Positions 25,403 to 35,054 of a stretch of 64,000 nucleotides of DNA are shown one piece after another; position 1 is the stretch's first letter, and the number at the start of each line of letters is the position of its first letter. Both the position numbers and the translations under genes were made by a program. The DNA comes from Symsagittifera roscoffensis (taxonomy: Eukaryota > Xenacoelomorpha > Acoela > Convolutidae), in NCBI RefSeq assembly GCF_963678635.1, contig NC_087065.1, forward strand, positions 6,969,209 through 7,033,208, written 5' to 3'. The notes beneath the pieces are model-generated. The model was not told the origin of the DNA, did not search any database, and saw nothing but the letters and a program-made list of their open reading frames with translations.

Positions 25403-25929
25403 TGTTCCGACTTTCGTAACGAAAGTACCGGAATATTTGTGCTCGAGGTGGATTTTTTTTCTCAGACAAGTTTCGACTTTTCAACTAGCCAATTTTTACG
25501 AAATTTTTTTATATCATTCAAAAGCTATTGTTGTCTTGAGCTTAAATTTGAAAAAATACTTCACCTGTGATCATTTTTCGTAAATTTATGGGGGTTTGAA
25601 GATTGCCATTTTGACCAATTTGGGACAATTAATGCGCGATATATTTCGCGCTTTTAACGCGTAAGCGGAGATTTAATCGGTTTTTAGAATCGTTCCAAAT
25701 TGGTTGAAGGCAGCTTATATGCAATAAATGACTTTGCTACTAGGAGCGAAAACTATCACTTTGTACTTTATATGGCGTGTGGGGGGATGATTTTCACCAA
25801 AAAAATTTCAAAGTTAATTTTTTTTTTTCATTTTGTTTTATTAAATTCATTTTTTTCTCGTTATTACTGCTCCATATACTTTAAAAGGCAGTCGGAACAT
25901 TCATGGCTGGGCTTTGATAGAGCAGTTTT
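25403..25929 (+). mobile_element. Interspersed repeat family, copy 1 (~0.5 kb)
   Basis: This segment begins ttgttccgactttcg and contains gcgcgatatatttcgcgc and cgcgtaagcggag. It is repeated with divergence at 26111-26638 and, inverted, at 27766-29130. Near its ends, TGTTCCGACT (25403) and AGTCGGAACA (25890-25899) are reverse complements. Homology among copies continues past AGTCGGAACA to about 'gagcagttttgtt', so those ten bases are not the true terminus. No protein is encoded. It is probably a non-autonomous DNA element of unassigned superfamily. Confidence 0.6.
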
Positions 25930-26110
25930 GTTCGGATAGGTTCCTGAAAATCCCCAATCGAATATTAAGTCTTTTTCATACACGATACTTCTGTGGTTTC
26001 AGTAGGTCCTGTTACATTCTTAAAACCGAGCGTGTGCTAATACATGAATTGTCGTGTATATACAAAAAAAATTATAACAAAAAAAAAGAATATGATTTTT
26101 AACACATTTG
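25930..26110. other. Spacer between two repeat copies
   Basis: About 180 bases of AT-rich DNA with no gene or repeat recognised. It contains a Lys/Asn-rich A-tract at 26066-26090. Confidence 0.4.
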
Positions 26111-26638
26111 TTGTTTCGGCTTCCGAAGAAAGTGCGGAATATATAGGCTTGGGATGGTTTCTTAATTCAGTCAATTTTCGATTTTTAATTAAAGCTTTTC
26201 AGCGAAAATTTTTTTAGAACCATCTGAAAACTGTTGCTACCATAAGCAAAAATTGAAAACAAAATTTTATCAGTGTTTGCAAAATTATTGTTTGCAAAAT
26301 TATAGGGGTTTAAAGTTAGCTTGTTTGGTTAATTTGGGATAATCGACGCGCGGCACAATGCGTTCTTATAATACGCGTACGCGGCGATTTAATGCGTTCC
26401 AAAATGAATTGAGGCCAGCAATTTATTCTTATTAAAAAGGAGACACTAAGCAAACCCTTTGAACTTTGCATTGCGAGTGGGGGGATGAAAAGAAAGAGAA
26501 ATTGAAAAACGATTTTTTTAAAATTTTTTGTCAGTTATTCAAGCAAATAACTTTTTAATTGTAATGCAGTCGTAACTATAAAAGTGCAGTAGGAAAATTC
26601 AGGGCTTTGCACTGAAATACGTTGTCTTGTTTGATTTT
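26111..26638 (+). mobile_element. Interspersed repeat family, copy 2 (diverged)
   Basis: Same order of landmarks as copy 1, in the same orientation: ttgtttcggcttccg at the start; 'ataggggtttaaag' and 'taatttgggataatcgacgcg' in the middle; 'gtggggggatga'; and 'attcagggctttgcactga' at the end. It is more diverged than copy 1 is from copy 3, so it is probably an older insertion. Confidence 0.5.
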
Positions 26639-27080
26639 TCGCGTAGCAAACAAATTAAGTTGATTATTTCACACGAAAAGTTGGGTAATTTTCACACAGC
26701 GAACTAGTTTTTTAGGTAAAAACATTGAAAACTATCGTGTAAAACATTACAAACAAATTGTAGCAAAAAACTGCAAACGTTTAGAAAATTGTAAAATATG
26801 ACCATTTTCTACCACCCGCGCCGAATTACCATGAATTAAAATTGATTAGAATTGAATATGATGTCTAAAATTTTGTCAACAATCTTAGACCACGAAATAG
26901 TTTATACTGTCATTAGAATCGATTTTTCTGAAAAAAATTAATCCATTAAAATCTATTATAACAGACTACAATAATAAGTTATAATCTCTATAATCGACTT
27001 CTAAACCTAATAAATTTTTTATTGCCCGTTTAATACTCCTTCACATTTATTTTTTAAAACACGTTTACTCCTCACCGGTG
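26639..27080. other. AT-rich spacer with short 'taatc/gatta' repeats
   Basis: No gene is seen. Stretches at 26825-27010 repeat the theme 'aattgattagaattga' and 'ataatc', which recurs at 32690-32800 beyond the large transposon. This suggests the two flanks share a low-complexity repeat. Confidence 0.4.
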
Positions 27081-27360
27081 AACGTTTCAGCAGGGCGGGT
27101 TGAGGGTGGGTTTAAACGATGGAGTAGTGTAGACTGGGGGACGACAAGGGACGATAAGGGAAGGTAAACTTGATTAGAGAGAGAAAATAAAGATCATCAA
27201 AAAACAATAAACTAAAAATATATCAGAAAATCTTTGAAATAAAATATTGAAAAAAGTTAAGTTTTTTTTTAAGCCAGATCAAATCTTTTTTTTTTCTGAG
27301 GTAACCTGTATTCAGCTCAAGACAAACTTTTGAATGTAGTAAGTTGTGTTTGAAATAATA
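27081..27360 (+). repeat. G-rich direct repeat, left copy
   Basis: This block shares ordered landmarks with 32375-32660: 'gtttcagc.gggcggg', 'gagggtggg', 'gtagactgg', 'aaagatca.caaaaaa', 'ttttttaagcca.atcaaatc' and 'taacctgtat.cagc'. Both copies lie in the same orientation about 5.3 kb apart, outside the element at 27553-32234. The segment gggcgggttgagggtggg at 27093-27110 is a canonical four-run G-quadruplex motif. Confidence 0.55.
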
Positions 27361-27543
27361 ACCCCAATTTAAACCTAATGATTTTTATATCGTTCGTTTA
27401 ATCCCCTCAACCACTCCTTTTCTACAAACAAGTTCATCCATTCCTCCAATTTATTCTAACCCATGTTTACTGCCCCCTCCCAGAGTTATTCACATTTGCT
27501 TACCTTTCCCCCATAGAAACCCCCTTCCCCACTGGTCAGCAGC
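27361..27543. other. C-rich target region
   Basis: This stretch is rich in 'cccc' on the plus strand (cccccatagaaacccccttcc) and continues in kind at 32244-32360 on the other side of the large element. The element therefore seems to have inserted into a C-rich tract. No gene. Confidence 0.45.
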
Positions 27544-27552
27544 CTACCAGTT
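27544..27552. repeat. Target-site duplication, left (CTACCAGTT)
   Basis: CTACCAGTT directly abuts the left end of the element and is repeated exactly at 32235-32243, directly abutting its right end. The next base out is also C on both sides. Confidence 0.7.
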
Positions 27553-27559
27553 GGTGCAT

Positions 27560-27725
27560 ACACAAAAGAGCGCGTACCAAAAGAGCGCGTACCAAAACGA
27601 GCGCACATTTAAGTACCAAAATAGCGAGTACCATAAGAGCGCACTTTTAAATACCAAAAGAGCGCGTAACATAAGGGCGCACTTTAAGTACCAAGAGAGC
27701 GCGTACTATAGGAGCACTAAGTTTT
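27560..27725 (-). repeat. 59 bp minisatellite, short inverted array
   Basis: About three degenerate units read 'accaaaagagcgcg', 'accataagagcgcac', 'accaaaatagcgag'. They are the reverse complement of the large array at 29778-32224 and form the left arm of the transposon's inverted repeat. Confidence 0.8.
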
Positions 27726-27765
27726 TTGCTCTTAAGTTAATTTAACCATAAGAGCAACAAGACTG

Positions 27766-29130
27766 CTCGTATCAGGGCGAAGCCCTGAATGTTCCGACTG
27801 CCTTTTAAGGTTTATGGAGCAGTAATAACATTAAAAAATTCAATGAAATAAAACAAAAGAATTTTTTTTCTAAAATGTGAAATTTTTTTAATGAAAATCA
27901 TCACCCCACACGACATATAAAGTACAAAAGGATAGATTTCGCTCCTTGTAACAAACTAATTATGGCTAATAAGCTTCTTTTAACCAATTTGGAACGATTT
28001 CTAAGACGGATTAACTCTCCGCTTACGCGTTAGTAGCGCGAAATATATCGCGCATTAATTTTCCCAAATTGGCCAAAATGGCAATATTTAAACCCCCATA
28101 ATTTTACGAAAAATGATCACAGGTAGAATATCTTTTCAATTTTAAGCTCAGGACAACAATACCTTTTGAATGATAAAAAAAAATCCGTCAAAAATGGCTA
28201 GTTAAAAAGTCGAAATTTGTCTGAAAAAATTTTGTGAAAAAAAGCTTTGAAAAATCAATTCAACTGCTAACAAAACATTTAAGCGTTTTTTGGGCTGCTA
28301 CAACTGAACACTTTGTTTTTCTGAAACAAAAACATTAGTCATACAATTTCCACATATGGAAATTGTATGACTAGCATTTTTTTGATGACGACGACAAAAA
28401 TTTTTGAAACTGCCCCCAAACTTTTTTTTTTGTTTTTTTTTTCAATCGCAAACTGATTTTCGTATTCAAACAAACATTTTTTGAAAAAAAATTTTCAGCA
28501 TGCAAAATTTAATTTTTTGTGTGTATAACGTAGTCCTGGATATACTAATATTGGATTTTTTTTTCCTTTTCTCTTCATAATTTTTTTCAAAAACGCTTAA
28601 AACTCCTCTTTCTTTTGTATGACATGTTTTTGTATGCCTTGATCAATGTCTGGTAATTTAAAAATTCAAATTTTAGAAACGGTCATCTTTGAAAATTATT
28701 GCCAAAATTTAAAAGTTCATTACTTTCGATATATTATTTGTGTGAGACAGAAGTAACAAATAACAGGCTGTTTACAATGCATTTTTAATGCGAGACGGCC
28801 AAACCTTTGCTTACTACGTTTGAGTAATCAGGGTTTATGTCATTTGTGTTCGGTTACGAACACAACCAAAAAACTTTGAGAAATTAAAATGTAAAACATC
28901 AAAATTTTTGGTTTATGGAAAAATGCTATTCATACAATTTCCATATATGAAAAATTACTAATCGTAGACCTTTCATGCAATTTTCTGTACGTGTGGAATT
29001 GTATGGAAAGTGTATGACTAGCATTTTTCCATATATGGAAATTTTATGACTAGTATTTTTGGTCATCCCGGGAAAAAACCCACCCCGAGCACAAATATTC
29101 CGTTACTTTTGTACCGAAAGTCGGAACAAT
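27766..29130 (-). mobile_element. Interspersed repeat family, copy 3 (inverted, nested)
   Basis: This is the reverse-complement counterpart of copy 1. It ends in a perfect 7 bp hairpin, tcagggc-gaa-gccctga, at 27773-27789 on the left, and aaagtcggaacaataa on the right (29117-29132). Homology is broken by about 800 extra bases, roughly 28240-29060, absent from copies 1 and 2. Those extra bases carry palindromic 'catacaatttcca' motifs and look like a second nested insertion. No coding sequence is seen. Confidence 0.6.
28338..28371. repeat. Perfect 15 bp inverted repeat
   Basis: gtcatacaatttcca (28338-28352) and tggaaattgtatgac (28357-28371) are exact reverse complements around the 4-base loop cata. 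Related pieces recur at 28930-28950 and 29010-29055, including the 16 bp palindrome tttccatatatggaaa at 29026-29041. The motif therefore marks the ~800 bp inserted segment and may be its terminal repeat. Confidence 0.7.
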
Positions 29131-29777
29131 AAGTTAATTGTTCGGTGATTGTTATTAACAATTATTTAACCAATGTTACTCGGATTAAAACAATAATCTA
29201 CACATAGTAAAAGTGTTAACTGGTGGCATTTAAGATGTTAGTTTCCAGTTGTTTGAAAACTACCATGGTGGTAGTTTCCAGTTGTTTGAAAGCACTTTCA
29301 TTGAAACCTCATTTGTCAGCTGTTATGGAAATCTCACAATCTGACAAAGGTCACCCGTCGATTGCATTCGAAGTTTACACTTATCGAAAAGATCGAGAAA
29401 ATGCTGAAACAATTTCATGACGATGTGCATTTAAACAGTGTTGCGGCTGAATAGTTCTTCGGAAAAATGACAATTCTATGAGGTCTCAAAAAGAGCATTT
29501 GCATTTACCGGCGGACACACAAGAAGCTGATGCACTCAAATAGATTTTTGGAAGAATATTTTAAAGAATTTGAAAAAGCATTTTGTAAACATATTATCTT
29601 CAGTTCTCTGTTCTATTTGTCACACTTTTTTGGATAAAATTTCTTAAACTTACAATATATTTAGAAAAATCTTCAGGTACAGACCTAGCCAAGCATAATG
29701 AGTATACCCTCTCAGAGTTTCAGTCAGTTCTGATCAGTAGATATTTGGAAGAAGATTTAGACAATTTTCGCGCTCTC
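29131..29777 (+). other. Coding-like scraps inside the transposon
   Basis: A 65-codon plus-strand frame (29223-29420) contains a duplicated block, 'gtttccagttgtttgaaa', at 29240 and 29275. A further open stretch, about 29665-29777, encodes an acidic, helix-prone peptide (LSEFQSVLISRYLEEDLDNF) and runs into the minisatellite. These could be transposase remnants or captured gene pieces, as in Pack-MULEs. Neither is recognisable by family. Confidence 0.25.
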
Positions 29778-32224
29778 ACTAAAACGCGCTCTTATGGTAC
29801 GCGCTCTTTTGGTACTTAAAAGTGCGCTATTTTGGTACTAAAACGCGCTATAATGGTACGCGCTCTTTTGGTACTTAAAAGTGCGCTCTTTTGGTACTAA
29901 AACGCGCTCTTAAGGTACGCGCTCCTTTGGTACTTAAAAGTGCGCTATTTTGGTACTAAAACGCGCTCTTATGGTACGCGCTCTTTTGGTTCTTAAAAGT
30001 GCGCTCTTTTGGTACTAAAACGCGCTCTTAAGGTACGCGCTCTTTTGGTACTTAAAAGTGCGCTATTTTGGTACTAAAACGCGCTCTTATGGTACGCGCT
30101 CTTTTGGTACTTAAAAGTGCGCTCTTTTGGTACTAAAACGCGCTCTTAAGGTACGCGCTCCTTTGGTACTTAAAAGTGCGCTATTTTGGTACTAAAACGC
30201 GCTCTTATGGTACGCGCTCTTTTGGTTCTTAAAAGTGCGCTCTTTTGGTACTAAAACGCGCTCTTAAGGTACGCGCTCCTTTGGTACTTAAAAGTGCGCT
30301 ATTTTGGTACTCAAACGCGCTCTTATGGTACGCGCTCTTTTGGTTCTTAAAAATGCGCGCTTTTGGTACTAAAACGCGCTCTTAAGGTACGCGCTCCTTT
30401 GGTACTTAAAAGTGCGCTATTTTGGTACTAAAACGCGCTCTTATGGTACGCGCTCTTTTGGTTCTTAAAAGTGCGCTCTTTTGGTACTAAAACGCGCTCT
30501 TAAGGTACGCGCTCCTTTGGTACTTAAAAGTGCGCTATTTTGGTACTCAAACGCGCTCTTATGGTACGCGCTCTTTTGGTTCTTAAAAATGCGCTCTTTT
30601 GGTACTAAAACGCGCTCTTAAGGTACGCGCTCCTTTGGTACTTAAAAGTGCGCTATTTTGGTACTAAAACGCGCTCTTATGGTACGCGCTCTTTTGGTTC
30701 TTAAAAGTGCGCTCTTTTGGTACTAAAACGCGCTCTTATGGTACGCGCTCCTTTGGTACTTAAAAGTGCGCTATTTTGGTACTAAAACGCGCTCTTAAGG
30801 TACGCGCTCTTATGGTACGCGCTCTTTTGGTACTTAAAAGTGCGCTATTTTGGTAATAAAACGCGCTATAATGGTACGCGCTCTTTTGGTACTTAAAAGT
30901 GCGCTCTTTTGGTACTAAAACGCGCTCTTAAGGTACGCGCTCCTTTGGTACTTAAAAGTGCGCTATTTTGGTACTAAAACGCGCTCTTATGGTACGCGCT
31001 CTTTTGGTTCTTAAAAGTGCGCTCTTTTGGTACTAAAACGCGCTCTTAAGGTACGCGCTCTTTTGGTACTTAAAAGTGCGCTATTTTGGTACTAAAACGC
31101 GCTCTTATATTACGCGCTCTTTTGGTACTTAAAAGTGCGCTCTTTTGGTACAAAAACGCGCTCTTATGGTACGCGCTCCTTTGGTACTTAAAAGTGCGCT
31201 ATTTTGGTACTAAAACGCGCTCTTATGGTACGCGCTCTTTTGGTTCTTAAAAGTGCGCTCTTTTGGTACTAAAACGCGCTCTTAGGGTACGCGCTCTTTT
31301 GGTACTTAAAAGTGCGCTATTTTGGTACTAAAACGCGCTCTTATAGTACGCGCTCTTTTGGTACTTAAAAGTGCGCTATTTTGGTACAAAAACGCGCTCT
31401 TATGGTACGCGCTCTTTTGGTACTTAAAAGTGCGCTCTTTTGGTACAAAAACGCGCTCTTATGGTACGCGCTCTTTTGGTACTTAAAAGTGCGCTATTTT
31501 GGTACTAAAACGCGCTCTTATAGTACGCGCTCTTTTGGTACTTAAAAGTGCGCTATTTTGGTACTAAAACGCGCTTTTATAGTACGCGCTCTTTTGGTAC
31601 TTAAAAGTGCGCTATTTTGGTACTAAAACGCGCTCTTATGGTACGCGCTCTTTTGGTACTTAAAAGTGCGCTATTTTGGTACTAAAACGCGCTCTTATAG
31701 TACGCGCTCTTTTGGTACTTAAAAGTGCGCTATTTTGGTACTAAAACGCGCTTTTATAGTACGCGCTCTTTTGGTACTTAAAAGTGCGCTATTTTGGTAC
31801 TAAAACGCGCTCTTATGGTACGCGCTCTTTTGGTACTTAAAAGTGCGCTATTTTGGTACTAAAACGCGCTCTTATAGTACGCGCTCCTTTGGTACTTAAA
31901 AGTGCGCTATTTTGGTACTAAAACGCGCTCTTATGGTACGCGCTCTTTGGATACTTAAAAGTGCGCTATTTTGGTACTAAAACGCGCTCTTATGGTACGC
32001 GCTCTTTTGGTACTTAAAAGTGCGCTCTTTTGGTACTAAAACGCGCTCTTATGGTACGCGTTCTTTTGGTACTTAAAAGTGCGCTCTTTTGGTACTAAAA
32101 CGCGCTCTTATGGTACGCGCTCTTTTGGTACTTAAAAGTGCGCTATTTTGGTTCTAAAACGCGCTCTTATGGTACGCGCTCTTTTGGTACTTAAAAGTGC
32201 GCTCTTTTGGTACGTGCTCTTTTG
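29778..32224 (+). repeat. 59 bp minisatellite, ~41 tandem units
   Basis: Each unit has three sub-blocks that all begin GGTAC and contain GCGCT: GGTACTAAAACGCG..., GGTACGCGCTCTTTT and GGTACTTAAAAGTGCG..., giving 59 bases in total. Between about 29900 and 30790, variants alternate (ctcttatgg/ctcttttggttc against ctcttaagg/ctcctttgg), making a 118 bp higher-order unit. Between about 31300 and 31960, a more uniform 59 bp form with 'tatagtac' dominates. The array is unusually rich in CpG (acgcgc) for this window. It forms the right arm of the foldback element. Confidence 0.92.
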
Positions 32225-32234
32225 TCGGTGCACC

Positions 32235-32243
32235 CTACCAGTT
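32235..32243. repeat. Target-site duplication, right (CTACCAGTT)
   Basis: Exact match to 27544-27552, immediately outside the right terminal GGTGCACC-like end. Confidence 0.7.
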
Positions 32244-32374
32244 TACCCCATCATCCCCAGGCCTACACCCCCCACTCAGTTCCCCAAATTACCCCCAACC
32301 CCAGGTTCCATCCCCTTGTGTGCACCCCCTCCCAGATTTAGCCCGCTCCACGGGGTGTTGTAAAATGGGGAAGC

Positions 32375-32660
32375 GGTAAACGAGAAGGTTTCAGCTAGGC
32401 GGGTCGAGGGTGGGTGTGAATGTGGAGATTGTGTAAACTGGAGTGACGAGAAGTGGAATTAAATTGGATTAAGGAGTAAAAAAAAGATCAGCAAAAAAAA
32501 GAGAAACTAAAAATTTATGAAACAAAAAATGTAAAAAAAAATTGAAATTCTGATAAGTGTTTTTTAAGCCAAATCAAATCTCGTTTTATCTGATGTAACG
32601 TGTATACAGCCAAAAGTGATTGCAAAGTTTTGAGTGGACTAATCTGTGTTCGAAGTTTTC
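32375..32660 (+). repeat. G-rich direct repeat, right copy
   Basis: Diverged counterpart of 27081-27360 with the landmarks in the same order: gtttcagctaggcggg, cgagggtggg, gtaaactgg, aaagatcagcaaaaaa, tttttaagccaaatcaaatc. The G-quadruplex pattern is weakened to one two-G run and three three-G runs. Confidence 0.5.
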
Positions 32661-33390
32661 AGTAAAATTTACAAAAAAAATGAGTTACCTCACTACAATC
32701 CATTATAATTGACTTTGATAGATTAAAACGAATTTTATTGTTTTGACAAAAATTAAACTATAATCCATTTTTAACCAAATATAATCGATTGTTATAGAGT
32801 TTTACATTAATACCCATGAAACCCCAGTACGGTCAATAACCCGAGCGAATGTACATATTTTTTGTGTGTCTCAGCACATGATTGCAAATAGTTTGGATGA
32901 TCAATTATCTTTTTAATTTTCAATGTTCCAAAAGCCGGAGAAATAGTAATTCATTAACCATGTTGTCTTATAAAAACGTGATTGGTTGAATGAATAGCTT
33001 GCAAACTGACTAGCATACCAAAGTGGTCTGTCCCAACACAATGAAAAATTTTGAAATTTAACATGTACGAGGATGAAAAATGAAAAATCAATATATAATT
33101 CAGAGTATACTCACAGGAGCGAAAGAGAGTATTCAATGACTGCCCGGGGTCGAAATACAAAATCGTCTTTGCATTCAACTGTAAATATACATTTTAGTGC
33201 AAGCCAAGAAAATTTTCAATCATCAAGAAAAAATTATTTTTTTTTTACAAAAGCTCCAATAAACAAGCTTACTCTAAAACATCAAGTAGAAAACTATCAA
33301 CAAATATCTTTGAAACATTCACCGCTTGTATCAGAATAAACCCAGACTAAACTTGCGACTTTCGTGTTCGAATCATGGATATAAGAACCC
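32661..33390. other. AT-rich spacer, no gene recognised
   Basis: It contains 'taatcc/taatcg' short repeats at 32690-32800. Overlapping minus- and plus-strand frames at 32954-33339 show no known motif and are compositionally ordinary. No RNA gene is seen. Confidence 0.4.
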
Positions 33391-33919
33391 TGGTCGGCTA
33401 TTGTGCCGTGTATCCCTTTTGTATCATTGTATCCCTAAACGACTCATGTATCGACCCTGATCAAATTAAGTAACGATCATGGTCGACTTATGAACTAAAT
33501 CTGACTCACTGATCCAACGAACCTGTTGGAATCAAGTGAAAACCATGGTCGACTCGAGTACCGACGCTGGTCAACTCATGTACCCGCGCTGGACGGCTCA
33601 TTTATCGACCCTGGTCGACTTTTATGTCAACCCTGGTCGACTCAAGTAACGACTCTGGTCGAATCATGTAGAATATCTTGTTGGACTCATGCAATCGACC
33701 CTGATCCGCTCATCTATCAACGCTGATCGATCTTGTATCGGCACCAATCGACTCATGTATCAACCCCGACCGCTCAATTAACCGTCGTGTCGTTAAAAGT
33801 TACGACCCTGATCGACTCATGTACCGAACCTGCTCGACTCATAAATCGATCCTGATTTGCTCGTGTACCGACTAAAATCGGTCATTTATTGGCAACGCTC
33901 GATTCATGTAATAACATTA

Positions 33920-34088
33920 GGAGGCCAAACTGTGCTTTTTGTGAAATGTAAGCGGTTTCTGCAACAAGGATGCTCCCTTTATTCTACTTTTGTTCTTTCA
34001 TGTTCTTTGATCGTTCCGACGAAATTTTGGAATCCATGAACATACAGATACAAAATTGTGCGTCTATCCAGTGCACAGTTTGGCCTCG
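33920..34088. mobile_element. 169 bp inverted-repeat element in minisatellite, copy 1
   Basis: The terminal inverted repeats gaggccaaactgtgc (33921-33935) and gcacagtttggcctc (34073-34087) are exact over 15 bases. The dinucleotide TA lies directly outside at 33918-33919 and 34089-34090. The inside is unrelated to the 22 bp units. A TA target site suggests a Tc1/mariner-type MITE; no coding capacity. Confidence 0.65.
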
Positions 34089-34402
34089 TAATGAACCCTG
34101 GCCACTCAGGTATCGATCATGTCGTTAAACTTATCGACCCTAATCGACTCATGCACCGAAATTGGTCGACTCATAAACATACACTGATCTGTTCATGTAT
34201 CGACACTGATCAATCTTGTATCGGAACCAATCGACTCATGTATCAACCCCGACCGCTCAATTAACCGTCGTGTCGTTAAAAGTTACGACCCTGATCGACT
34301 CATGTACTGAACCTGGTCGACTCATAAATCGATCCTGATTTGCTCGTGTACCGACGAAAATCGATCATTTATTGGCAACGCTCGATTCATGTAATAACAT
34401 TA

Positions 34403-34571
34403 GGAGGCCAAACTGTGCTTTTTGTGAAATGTGAGCGGTTTCTGCAACAAGGATGCTCCCTTTATTCTACTTTTGTTCTTTCATGTTCTTTGATCGTTCC
34501 GACGAAATTTTGGAATCCATGAACATACAGATACAAAATTGTGCGTCTATCCAGTGCACAGTTTGGCCTCG
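34403..34571. mobile_element. 169 bp inverted-repeat element, copy 2
   Basis: Same element exactly 483 bases on, within the second tandem unit, with TA at 34401-34402 and 34572-34573. It was duplicated with its flanks rather than inserted independently. Confidence 0.65.
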
Positions 34572-34885
34572 TAATGAACCCTGGCCACTCAGGTATCGAT
34601 CATGTCGTTAAACTTATCGACCCTGATCGACTCATGCACCGAAATTGGTCGACTCATAAACATACACTGATCTGTTCATGTATCGACACTGATCGATCTT
34701 GTATCGGCACCAATCGACTCATGTATCAACCCCGACCTTTCAATTAACCGTCGTGTCGTTAAAAGTTACGACCCTGATCGACTCATGTACCGAACCTGGT
34801 CGACTCATAAATAGATCCTGATTTGCTCGTGTACCGACGAAAATCGGTCATTTATTGGCAACGCTCGATTCATGTAATAACACTA

Positions 34886-35054
34886 GGAGGCCAAACTGTG
34901 CTTTTTGTGAAATGTAAGCGGTTTCTGCAACAAGGATGCTCCCTTTATTCTACTTTTGTTCTTTCATGTTCTTTGATCGTTCCGACGAAATTTTGCAATC
35001 CATGAACATACAGATACAAAATTGTGCGTCTATCCAGTGCACAGTTTGGCCTCG
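34886..35054. mobile_element. 169 bp inverted-repeat element, copy 3
   Basis: Third copy, 483 bases after copy 2, flanked by TA (34884-34885 and 35055-35056). The left flank reads cacta rather than catta. Confidence 0.65.

Larger units (their letters stand above)
27553..32234. mobile_element. Foldback/Mutator-like DNA transposon with minisatellite ends
   Basis: The left end GGTGCATACACAAAAGAGCG and the reverse complement of the right end, GGTGCACCGACAAAAGAGCA, match at 16 of 20 positions and continue into inverted minisatellite arrays. Identical 9 bp direct repeats flank the element. Inverted repeats made of internal tandem units are typical of foldback elements, and 9 bp duplications are typical of the Mutator superfamily. 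No transposase is recognised. Inside are a nested interspersed repeat (27766-29130) and coding-like scraps (29131-29777). The two ends are very unequal, ~170 versus ~2,450 bases of repeat, which implies expansion after insertion. Confidence 0.65.

Noticed and set aside
25403-25899. Exact 497 bp MITE bounded by TGTTCCGACT/AGTCGGAACA
   Set aside because: Homology among the three copies continues beyond the right motif to about 25929, and no target duplication fits those ends, so they are internal landmarks rather than termini.
29778-32224. CRISPR-like array of short repeats
   Set aside because: There are no unique spacers between repeats, the units are contiguous tandem repeats, and the setting is eukaryotic with no cas genes.
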